DNA of 64,000 bases from Actinomycetales bacterium. GTDB lineage: Bacteria > Actinomycetota > Actinomycetes > Actinomycetales > Quadrisphaeraceae. How positions within the stretch are numbered: position 1 is the first letter of the stretch; each line of letters opens with the position of its first letter. The notes beneath the pieces are model-generated. The model did not search any database and was not told the origin of the DNA. It saw nothing but the letters and a program-made list of their open reading frames with translations. Shown here piece after piece: positions 56,139-64,000 of the stretch. Location: NCBI GenBank assembly GCA_022701985.1, contig JAKONK010000068.1, forward strand, positions 1-64,000, in the 5' to 3' direction. The position numbers and the translations under genes are program-made.

Positions 56139-57413
56139 GTGAAGCTCGCCATCGTCGGCGGCGGGTCGACGTACACCCCCGAGCTGGTCGACGGCTTCCA
56201 GCGCCACCGCGACGCGCTGCCGCTGGACGAGCTGGTGCTGGTCGACCCCGACCCGCAGCGGCTGGAGCTGGTCGGCGGCATCGGCCGCCGCATGCTCGCC
56301 CGCGCCGGCCACCCGGCACGGCTCACCACCACCACCGACCTCGCGGCGGGTGTCGACGGCGCCGACGCGGTGCTGCTGCAGCTGCGGGTGGGCGGGCAGG
56401 ACGCCCGGCACGCCGACGAGACGTGGCCGCACGAAGCGGGCTGCATCGGCCAGGAGACCACCGGCCCCGGCGGCTTCGCGAAGGCGCTGCGCACCGTGCC
56501 GGTGGCCCTCGGCATCGCTGACGTCGTGCGCGAGCGCGCGAAGCCGGGTGCCTGGATCGTCGACTTCACCAACCCCGTCGGCATCGTCACGCGGGCGCTG
56601 CTGCAGGCCGGGCACCGCGCCGTCGGCCTGTGCAACGTGGCCATCGGGTTCCAGCGGCGCTTCGCCGCCGCCCTCGGGGTGCCCGCCGACGACGTGCAGC
56701 TCGGCCACGTGGGCCTGAACCACCTGACCTGGGAGCGCAGCGCGGTGGTCGCGGGCGTCGACAGGCTGCCCGAGCTGCTCGCGGAGCGGCTCCAGGAGGT
56801 GGCCGACGACGTCGAGCTGCCCGCCGCGCTCCTCGCCGAGCTGGCGTGCGTGCCGTCGTACTACCTGCGCTACTACTACGCGCACGACGAGGTGCTCGCC
56901 GAGCAGCTCGCCAGCCCGACCCGCGCCGAGGCGGTGCGCGCGATCGAGCGCGAGCTGCTCGCGCTGTACGCCGACCCGTCGGTCGACACCAAGCCGGAGG
57001 CGCTGGAGCGCCGCGGCGGGGCGTTCTACTCCGAGGCGGCCGTCGAGCTGCTGGTAGCGATGCGCGGCGGGCGGTCGGGCGGGGGAGCGGACCGGCCCCG
57101 CGTCGTCGACCTGCGCAACGACGGCGTGCTGCCGTTCCTCCCCGACGACCACGTCATCGAGGTGCCCGCCAGGTTCGCGGGCGGCCGCTTCGTGGCCGAG
57201 CCCGTCGCGCCGCTGCCCGAGGCCGCGCGCGGCCTGGTGGCCGCCGTCGCGGGGTACGAGCGGCTGGCGCTCGACGCCGCGGTGCACGGCGGCCGCGAGC
57301 GGGTGCTCGCGGCGATGCGCGCGCACCCGCTGGTGCTGCAGCACTCCCGGGCTGAGCGCCTCACCGACCTGCTGCTCGCGCAGAACGCCCAGCACCTGCC
57401 CTGGGCGCGCTGA
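56139..57413 (+). CDS. family 4 glycoside hydrolase (6-phospho-beta-glucosidase-like)
   Basis: GTG 56139; VKLAIVGGGSTYTPELVDGF, RVGGQDARHADE, DFTNPVGIVTRALL, GLCNVAIGFQRRF, GHVGLNHLTW. Confidence 0.92.
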   Translation: MKLAIVGGGSTYTPELVDGFQRHRDALPLDELVLVDPDPQRLELVGGIGRRMLARAGHPARLTTTTDLAAGVDGADAVLLQLRVGGQDARHADETWPHEAGCIGQETTGPGGFAKALRTVPVALGIADVVRERAKPGAWIVDFTNPVGIVTRALLQAGHRAVGLCNVAIGFQRRFAAALGVPADDVQLGHVGLNHLTWERSAVVAGVDRLPELLAERLQEVADDVELPAALLAELACVPSYYLRYYYAHDEVLAEQLASPTRAEAVRAIERELLALYADPSVDTKPEALERRGGAFYSEAAVELLVAMRGGRSGGGADRPRVVDLRNDGVLPFLPDDHVIEVPARFAGGRFVAEPVAPLPEAARGLVAAVAGYERLALDAAVHGGRERVLAAMRAHPLVLQHSRAERLTDLLLAQNAQHLPWAR

Positions 57414-57416
57414 GGC

Positions 57417-58958
57417 TCAGCCGCCCAGGGGGCGGACCCACACGGTCCAGGTGCGGCTGCCGTCGGGGGAGGTGACCTCGGCCGCCTGCTGGAACCCGAG
57501 CGCCGGCATCTGCGGCTCCAGCTGCTGCCCGGTGGCCGACGAGCCGTCGAAGAACACCACCGAGAAGTCGCCGGCGGCGAGCGCCGCCTCGTACGCGGGG
57601 GCGTCGACGAGCCCGTCGCGCTGGTAGGCGCCGGGGTAGAAGGCGCCCCAGCGCTGGGAGGGCACCTGCTCCCACAGCGGGTACTGCATCGTCTCGGGGT
57701 TGTCGCCGGCCACGCCGGCTCCGGGGCGCTGCTCGACCAGCGGCACGAGCACGTCGCGCAGGGGGTCGGAGCCGGCCCAGCTGCCGAAGAGCCGCGAGGC
57801 GGTGCCCGCGCCGAGCACGAGGGCGACGACGAGCGCCGTCGCCACCAGTGCCGACGCCCACCACTCGCGGGCCGCGGCGACGAGCACCCCGGCGGCCACC
57901 GCCCCGAGCACCATCCCGAGCGCGGGCGCCTTGTAGAGGGAGACCTGCTCACCGGTCACGACCTGCAGCACCGCGGGGGCCAGGGCGCCGAGCCCGAGGG
58001 CCGCTCCCAGCAGCGGCCGGTGGCGGGCGAGGACGACGGCTCCCACGACGGCGAGCAGCAGCGGGAGCCCCGCGTCGCGCAGGACCTCGACCGCCAGCTC
58101 CGACGAGGGCGTCGGCGCCACGGGCTGGCGCGCGAGCGTGCTGGAGACGAACCCGGCCACCAGCCCTCGGCCCCAGGTCAGCGCCGAGAGCAGCAGCACG
58201 AGCGCACCCGTCCCGGCGGCCACGGCCGCGACGCGCACCGCCCGCTGGCGACCGACCGCGGCTCCCGCGCCGCCGGCAGCTCCAGCAGCTCCGGCAGCTC
58301 CGACCACGGCGAGCAGCACGAACGGCACCGCGATGCCGGAGGTGTACTTCAGCAGCACGGCGAGCCCCAGCAGCAGGCCGGCTCCGGCGCCCCACCAGGT
58401 GGGACGCGCCGCGCCCCGGCGCACGGCGTGCAGACCGAGCGCCAGCGCCCACGCCAGGCAGGCGAAGGCGGCGGCGTCCATCGACGCGAAGTGCCCCAGC
58501 GCCAGCAGCGGGCCGGTCGCAGCCACGACCAGGGCGGCTCCTGCTGCCGCACGCCGGGGGTGCTCGGGGGAGGCGCTGCTGGCCGACCACGCCACGGCCG
58601 CCGTCGTCGCCAGCAGCAGCACCGTCGACGCGGTGCGCACGAGACCGAGCCCGCCGGCGCTGTCGAGCAGCGCCGCGAAGACCGGGTAGAGCTGCGGAGC
58701 GCCGGTGAACCAGCCCTCCGGGGCGGAGGTGAGCGGCGGCCCGCCCGACCACTCCTGCAGCAGCCAGTGGCCGGTGGCCAGGTAGAGCGCCTCGTCCTGG
58801 AAGGCCGAGTTCTGCAGCCGCAGCGCGAGCACCGCCTGCACGGCCATCACGAGCACCACCAGCGGGTTGTCGCGCACGAGGGCACGGGCGCGGCTGCCCG
58901 GCGTGGTGGCGGGGCCCCGGGCAGGAGCGGAGTGCGTGGTCGCCTGGTCGGTGCTCAT
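57417..58958 (-). CDS. membrane glycosyltransferase-like protein (GT39/ArnT-like fold)
   Basis: 513 aa; NSAFQDEALYLATGHWLLQEW, multiple TM helices. Confidence 0.75.
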   Translation of the reverse strand: MSTDQATTHSAPARGPATTPGSRARALVRDNPLVVLVMAVQAVLALRLQNSAFQDEALYLATGHWLLQEWSGGPPLTSAPEGWFTGAPQLYPVFAALLDSAGGLGLVRTASTVLLLATTAAVAWSASSASPEHPRRAAAGAALVVAATGPLLALGHFASMDAAAFACLAWALALGLHAVRRGAARPTWWGAGAGLLLGLAVLLKYTSGIAVPFVLLAVVGAAGAAGAAGGAGAAVGRQRAVRVAAVAAGTGALVLLLSALTWGRGLVAGFVSSTLARQPVAPTPSSELAVEVLRDAGLPLLLAVVGAVVLARHRPLLGAALGLGALAPAVLQVVTGEQVSLYKAPALGMVLGAVAAGVLVAAAREWWASALVATALVVALVLGAGTASRLFGSWAGSDPLRDVLVPLVEQRPGAGVAGDNPETMQYPLWEQVPSQRWGAFYPGAYQRDGLVDAPAYEAALAAGDFSVVFFDGSSATGQQLEPQMPALGFQQAAEVTSPDGSRTWTVWVRPLGG

Positions 58959-59064
58959 CGGTCCTCCGTGCCGCGCGTCGGGTGGTCTGCACCACCACGA
59001 CGCTGGGCCGGCGCTGGCCGCCCCGTGGGGCGGCGCACCCTCCGACGGTAGGCGCGGCGGGCCG

Positions 59065-60444
59065 CTAGAGCGAACTCCGCTCGGCGGGCGGGACAGCGGG
59101 GATGCTGCCGGTGGTCGTGACGTCGAACGCCGTCAGACCGGCGGGGACGGTCAGCAGCACCACGTGCACGGGGGCGCCCAGGGGGGCCAGCGCGGTAGTG
59201 GCCTCCTCGGCGAGCGCGCGCGAGCCCGACCCGTACGGAGCCACCAGCACCACCTGGGCGGCGCGGGTGGCGTCGACGTAGCGCCACCACGGCTGGTCGA
59301 GGTTGACGACGACGAGGTGCGAGGAGCCGGCCCCGGCCGGAGCGACCATCGAGGCGGCCTCGCCGCGGGTGGCGCCGGGGGCCACGAGCACCACGACCTG
59401 CTGGCCGGCGGCCAGCGCACCGCCCACCGCGGCCCGCAGGGGGAGCAGCACCGAGGTGCCCACCGGGTCGCGGGGCACCTCGAGGTAGGAGCCCCGGCCG
59501 CGCCGCGCCAGGCGGCGACCGGTCGCACGGGTCAGGACCTGCCCGCGGCGGCCGGCCAGCGCCGTGGCGATCCCGGCCACCAGCAGCGCGGTGACCACGA
59601 AGGCGACTGCGGCGTCGCGCCAGGCGTGGCTGGCGGGGACGACGTCGGGCAGTGCGACGGCCTCACCGGAGCCCAGGAGGGCCGGGGGCTGGGCCCGCTC
59701 GATGCGACTCAGCTGCTGGAGGCGCAGCTCGGCGTCGGCGGCGAGGCGGGTGGCGTCGGTGGAGCCGGGGGCGGCTGTGGCGAGCTCGGCCTGCACGGCG
59801 GCGAGCTGCTCGTCGAGCTGGTCGGTCCAGGTCTGGACTGCGGCGGTGTGCTCGGCGAGGACCACGGGCTCGAGGGCGGGCAGCACGGCGGCGGCCACCT
59901 CCTGCGCCTGCTCGGTGGAGCTGCCGGGGCCCGAGGTGGTGACGGTGACGTCGACGACGCCCGGCGCCCCGCCCAGGCCGACTGCGATGTTCTGCGAGGC
60001 CTCCTCGGCGCTCCACCCCGCGCCGTCCGCGGCGGTGGCCAGGAGCGCGGGGTCGGCAGCCGCGGCGACGTAGGCGGAGGCCACGCGGGCGGCGTCGTCG
60101 GGGTCGGTGGTGTCACCGGCAGAGCCCGGCACGACGACGCCGCTGGTCGTGGCGCGGTGCACCGGCTCCGCGCGGGCGCTCAGCAGGCCGGTGAGGAGGG
60201 CCACCAGCAGCGCGACGGCCAGCGCGAGCGGTGCGTGGCGGGCCAGCTCGCGCAGCAGACCGGTGGCGCGGCTCGACGCGGCGGGGACGCGCCGCCCGCG
60301 GACCCAGCGCGAGGGCCGCGCGGTGCGGGGCGCCTGTGCCGCGTCGCGGGCTGTGTCGCGGGTCGGGTCGAGGGCCGCCGCGAGGGAGGCGACGCCCCCG
60401 GGGGTGGGGTCGGCGTCGGGGCGCTGGGGAGCCGTCGCGGTCAC
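59065..60444 (-). CDS. Wzz/chain-length-determinant-like membrane protein
   Basis: GTG 60444; N-terminal TM, periplasmic coiled region, second TM DAAVAFVVTALLVAGIATALAG, cytoplasmic domain without clear Walker A. Confidence 0.65.
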   Translation of the reverse strand: MTATAPQRPDADPTPGGVASLAAALDPTRDTARDAAQAPRTARPSRWVRGRRVPAASSRATGLLRELARHAPLALAVALLVALLTGLLSARAEPVHRATTSGVVVPGSAGDTTDPDDAARVASAYVAAAADPALLATAADGAGWSAEEASQNIAVGLGGAPGVVDVTVTTSGPGSSTEQAQEVAAAVLPALEPVVLAEHTAAVQTWTDQLDEQLAAVQAELATAAPGSTDATRLAADAELRLQQLSRIERAQPPALLGSGEAVALPDVVPASHAWRDAAVAFVVTALLVAGIATALAGRRGQVLTRATGRRLARRGRGSYLEVPRDPVGTSVLLPLRAAVGGALAAGQQVVVLVAPGATRGEAASMVAPAGAGSSHLVVVNLDQPWWRYVDATRAAQVVLVAPYGSGSRALAEEATTALAPLGAPVHVVLLTVPAGLTAFDVTTTGSIPAVPPAERSSL

Positions 60445-60708
60445 AGCAGGCAGGTCCTTGTCGTCCGAGGGAGCCGGTGGCCCCCGGGGTGCGGGAAGGA
60501 GGCGCGAGACGCGCGCGACCACCCAAGCACGCAGGGGCCTGCGGGCCCCCACCTGAAGATCTCCCGCCGCGCGAGAAGGACCGTTCGGAGGGCGCCCGTC
60601 ACGCCGCGTGGCACTGTGACCACGCGCGCCGCGCCGGTGCGGGGGCTCTGCCCCGGGCTGCTGCCCGCCGCCGGGGTACGTCATCGGTCAGACCGTCTTG
60701 CCCCAGCC

Positions 60709-61074
60709 GTGAAAGGACACCACCACCACCACCGCTGCCTGGCTGTTCTGGGTGTTCTGGGCGGGTTCGGCGCCCACGACTTCTCCCTGCGCCACACCGG
60801 GGCCGGCGTGGCCAAGATCTGCCTGAACCTCCTGGGCTGGCTGCTGACGCTGGTGCTCATCGGCTGCGTGGTGCTGCTGGCGCTGTTCGAGTGGTGGATC
60901 GTCGACGCCACCGCGCCATCGGCGCCGCTCACCGAGCCGTCGGGTCGCTCGCCGAGACGCTCCGCAGATGGGCCCCTTCAGCGTGATCACCCGGTCACTC
61001 TGAAGGGGCCCACCTGCGGAGTGCCGCTCAGCCATCCGGCCAGGCCAGCGAGCCCGCCACCCCGGCGGCTGTGA
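60709..61074 (+). pseudogene. TM2-domain-like protein, probably frameshifted
   Basis: VKGHHHHHRCLAVLGVLGGFGAHDFSLRHTGAGVAKICLNLLGWLLTLVLIGCVVLLALFEWWIVDA; the +1 frame over the first codons reads KDTTTTTAAWLFWVFW, closer to TM2. Confidence 0.45.
60960..61021. repeat. 22-bp inverted repeat (1 mismatch), 18-nt loop; possible terminator or interspersed element
   Basis: CTCCGCAGATGGGCCCCTTCAG ... CTGAAGGGGCCCACCTGCGGAG, loop cgtgatcacccggtcact. Confidence 0.85.
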
Positions 61075-61648
61075 GTCCGAGCAGGTCGCTCGTCCCCGTC
61101 TCCGCGTAGGAGCCCTCGGCGCCCAGCTGCCAGATGCGGACCGTCCGTCGCACCGGGTCGACCACCCACAGCTCCTCGACGCCGTGGGAGGCGTAGAAGG
61201 CGGACTTCGCGAAGGTCTCGTCGTGGGGGCTCAGCACCTCGATCACCAGGGCGGCGGAGGGGTAGTAGAGCGCGGGCCCCTCGTGCGGTCGGTGGAAGCC
61301 GAGGTCGGGGACACGGAAGTCACCGGGGTGACCGAGGTTGAAGGACCCGCCGTTCCGCAGGCCCGCGGTCAGCGCCGGGCCGTGGAGGGCGACGGCGAGC
61401 GCCATCGCCGTCTCGCCGTTGCGGCCGTGCTCGTGGGGAGCCACGTGGTACACCCCCTCCCAGACCTCGTCCTTGCCGTCCAGGCCGAGCTCGCGCCGTC
61501 GCGCCAGCAGTGCCTCGACGGCGTGGTCGTTCTCGACGAAGAGCGTGCTCATCGGCGCCTCCCGCTCGTCAGCGCTGCTCTGCGCGCCGGTGTCGACCAT
61601 GGCAGAACCCTCTGACAGCGTGCTGGCGTTGTCCACAGGCCCTGTCAC
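61028..61648 (-). CDS. Uma2 family endonuclease (DUF820); start may be 61600 or 61552
   Basis: WEGVYHVAPHEHGRNGETAMALAVAL, DFRVPDLGFHRP, LVIEVLSPHDETFAKSAFYASHGVEELWVVDPVRRTVRIW. Confidence 0.88.
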   Translation of the reverse strand: MTGPVDNASTLSEGSAMVDTGAQSSADEREAPMSTLFVENDHAVEALLARRRELGLDGKDEVWEGVYHVAPHEHGRNGETAMALAVALHGPALTAGLRNGGSFNLGHPGDFRVPDLGFHRPHEGPALYYPSAALVIEVLSPHDETFAKSAFYASHGVEELWVVDPVRRTVRIWQLGAEGSYAETGTSDLLGLTAAGVAGSLAWPDG

Positions 61649-61652
61649 CGCA

Positions 61653-62663
61653 TCAGCCAGTGGTCGTGAAGACCGTCATCGTCGGCCGGTGGCGCGTTCC
61701 TGAGCCGTCTTCGCTTCTCAGCACGGTGAAGCTGGCGGCCCTCCCGACCGCCGGGGTCGCCAGCACGTGGTCGATGGGGATCGCGACGAGTGGGGGCAGG
61801 TGGGTCCGCCACGTGCCCACCCCGGCGCTGTGCCGCAGCGACGCGGCGTCCTCGCAGAGGCCGAGGCGCGGACCCCCGAAGTCGTCCACGCTGCCGTTGA
61901 AGTCTCCAGCCACCAGCACGGGGGCGTCGGTGGAGCACTTCGCCGCGACCCAGTCGAGGTCGCGCTCCCACCCGGGCAGTCCCGGCCCCACCGGCCAGGG
62001 GGCGTGCAGCGCCAGGACCGTGGGCAGCGAGGCGTCGTCAGGCACCAGCTCGACCGCCTTCTTCGGGTCGGGCCCCGGCACCGCCGTGTAGTGCCCGGCG
62101 AGGGCGGGGGAGACCCACACCGCCACCTGCACCGACGATGATCCGCCGTTGACGCGGACCATCCGCAGCCCGGCGGCGGTGAAGGCGGCGCGGTAGGCGT
62201 CGTCAGTCCCTGGTGCCTGCTGCGGCAGGACGACGACGTCCGCGTGCTGCGCCGCCGCCAGCTCCGCCACGACGTCCGGCGTGGTGAGCCGCCCGTTGGT
62301 GTTCCACTCCAGCACCCGCAGCTGCCCCGCAGCCGGAGCCGCGACCGGCTCGCCGACCACCCCGCGCGCGAGCACCACGGGCAGGTGCAGCCCCACCACC
62401 AGGGCGAGCGCGGCCGCGACGGGCAGCCCGAGCCTCGGCCGCACGACGCGCGTGACCAGCAGGACCAGGACGACGACGAGAGCCGCGCTCGCGACGACCG
62501 CCAGAGCCCCGCGGGCGGGGAGTGCCGCCGCGATGACGTGCCAGCGCTCCATGCCGACGTGGGGAGCAGCGAAGAGCAGCACTGCCCCCGCCGCCACCAG
62601 CGCGGCGAGCACCCGCACCGACGCCGCGGCCAGTCCTCGCACCGCCTGATCGTCGAGGACCAC
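61653..62663 (-). CDS. endonuclease/exonuclease/phosphatase family protein with N-terminal TM helices
   Basis: LRVLEWNTNGRLTTPDVVAELAAAQHADVVVLPQ, VLVAGDFNGSVDD, PIDHVLATP. Confidence 0.88.
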   Translation of the reverse strand: MVLDDQAVRGLAAASVRVLAALVAAGAVLLFAAPHVGMERWHVIAAALPARGALAVVASAALVVVLVLLVTRVVRPRLGLPVAAALALVVGLHLPVVLARGVVGEPVAAPAAGQLRVLEWNTNGRLTTPDVVAELAAAQHADVVVLPQQAPGTDDAYRAAFTAAGLRMVRVNGGSSSVQVAVWVSPALAGHYTAVPGPDPKKAVELVPDDASLPTVLALHAPWPVGPGLPGWERDLDWVAAKCSTDAPVLVAGDFNGSVDDFGGPRLGLCEDAASLRHSAGVGTWRTHLPPLVAIPIDHVLATPAVGRAASFTVLRSEDGSGTRHRPTMTVFTTTG

Positions 62664-63207
62664 CTGGCAGCCGCCTGAGCCGGGTCGACCCTCGGGAGGC
62701 CCGCTGGCACGAGCACCGAGGAGCGTCGGGTCGTCAGGACCGGGGCCGGGTCACCCCTCGCCCGTCTGAGCGGCCGATGGGTGGGGTGACGCTCCCGCGG
62801 AGCAGCCGGGCCTGTGGGGCCAGCTCCTGTCAGCGCGTCCGGAGTGGCGCTAGCGCGCCGCAGCACCCACTGGAGCGTCCCGCCGCGCATCCGTCCGCAC
62901 CTCTACCGCCGCACCCTCCACCCCCGCTCAGGCCCCCCGCCCAGGCACCCCCGACACGTCGCGAGCTGTCGCAGGTGCACCACCTCGACCCGCCGGTCGT
63001 GCAGGACCGAGGCCACCGGGGCGTGGATCGGTCCGCGTCTCGGGCAAGGTGGTCAGCGCCTGTCAACGTCCGGGCGGGCGAGTCGTCGTGGAGGCGCTCG
63101 ATGTCGGCCTCGTCGAAGGAGTCACCACCATCACGAGAGCGCAGTGGCTCGGCGCAGCGGGTGGTCGCACGCGGGCCCCGCTCGACCATCCGGGTGCGAG
63201 CGGCGCC

Positions 63208-64000
63208 TCAGAGGTCGAGGACGGAGCGGCTGGCTGCGTGCCACCTCGCGCTCCACGGCGCGATCGGTCGCACGCCGGCGGCTTCAAGGGTCCGGTGCCC
63301 CAGCACCGACCACGCCGGACGGGGCGCGGGGCGCACGAAAGCGGCGGACGTCGTCGCCGAGACGACGTCGCGGTGCAGGCCCGCGGAACCCACCACCTCG
63401 CGCGTGAAGCCGTACCAGCTCGTCGAGCCGCTCGACGTCGCGTGGTACGTCCCTGCGGGGGCGCCCACCTCCAGCAGATCGGCGATGACGCGGGCTACGT
63501 CGACGGTCCACGTCGGCTGACCGACCTGGTCGTCGACCACGCTGACGGTGCCGCGCTCCCGCGCGAGCTTGAGGATGGTCTTCGGGAAGCACGGCCCACC
63601 GGCACCGTAGAGCCACGCGGTCCTCACGACGAGGGTGTCTCGACAGGCCCGGCGGGCCGTCCCTTCGCCCTGGGCCTTGGTGCGCCCGTAGACGGACTTC
63701 GGGGCCACCGGTGCGTCCTCCGGGTACGGCTCCGAGGCGTCGCCGGCGAAGACGTAGTCCGTCGACACCTGCACCAACCGCGCGCCCGCCTTGCTGCACG
63801 CAGCGCCGATGTACCCCGGAGCGACGGCGTTGAGGTCAGCCGCGGCCTCGTGGTCCGTCTCCGCGGCGTCGACCGCGGTGTACGCGGCGCAGTTGATGAC
63901 CACGTCGTGTCCCGGCACGACCCGCGCCAGCACCGCGGTGTCCAGCACGTCGAGGTCGGCGCGCGTCGCCGCCGTCACCTCGTGACCGCGCTCGCGGAAC
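63208..64000 (-). CDS. rfbD: dTDP-4-dehydrorhamnose reductase, truncated by window edge
   Basis: VINCAAYTAVDAAETDHEAAADLNAVAPGYIGAACSKAGARLVQVSTDYVFAGDASEPYPEDAPVAPKSVYGRTKAQGE. Confidence 0.93.
   Translation of the reverse strand, partial: FRERGHEVTAATRADLDVLDTAVLARVVPGHDVVINCAAYTAVDAAETDHEAAADLNAVAPGYIGAACSKAGARLVQVSTDYVFAGDASEPYPEDAPVAPKSVYGRTKAQGEGTARRACRDTLVVRTAWLYGAGGPCFPKTILKLARERGTVSVVDDQVGQPTWTVDVARVIADLLEVGAPAGTYHATSSGSTSWYGFTREVVGSAGLHRDVVSATTSAAFVRPAPRPAWSVLGHRTLEAAGVRPIAPWSARWHAASRSVLDL

Noticed and set aside
57408-57420. GCTGAGGCTCAGC as a stop-reiteration example
   Set aside because: It is a palindrome formed by two convergent stop codons, not a tandem repeat.
60712-60740. 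HHHHH run resembling a His tag or metal-binding peptide
   Set aside because: Probably an ACC repeat read out of frame in a frameshifted TM2 gene.

Overview
GC-rich actinobacterial chromosome segment; Kineosporiales-like is a low-confidence guess. It is almost fully coding, with about 53 CDS calls and one tRNA-Ala(CGC). No rRNA, CRISPR array, transposase or integrase was recognised. Left to right: (i) a catabolic cluster (M81 peptidase, sugar isomerase/epimerase, Gfo/Idh oxidoreductase, RidA, N-acyl-D-amino-acid deacylase, D-serine-deaminase-like PLP enzyme, lactonase); (ii) tRNA-Ala followed by four GGDEF diguanylate cyclases in about 14 kb, two of them lying between the pmt and rsmI genes; (iii) a histidine kinase/LuxR regulator set, acyltransferase and MerR regulator; (iv) a DUF4397 protein with class F sortase, then an exopolysaccharide locus (GtrA, GT2, GT4, GH8, cellulose-synthase-like GT2, GT39, second GtrA); (v) a degenerate LuxR regulator and a large internally duplicated TetR-like protein; (vi) a compact type IV secretion-like operon (small TM protein, polytopic membrane protein, SCO6880-like, VirB4/TraC-like ATPase, lytic transglycosylase) with no visible relaxase; (vii) a sugar ABC transporter with two overlapping LacI genes and a GH4 enzyme; (viii) membrane glycosyltransferase, Wzz-like, TM2-like, Uma2, EEP and RfbD genes. 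The most unusual pattern is a recurrent short tandem reiteration of TGA just after stop codons. Its period is mostly 8 or 11 nt, which often places TGA in all three frames. It appears at several unrelated loci. All calls come from reading the sequence; no database search was run.
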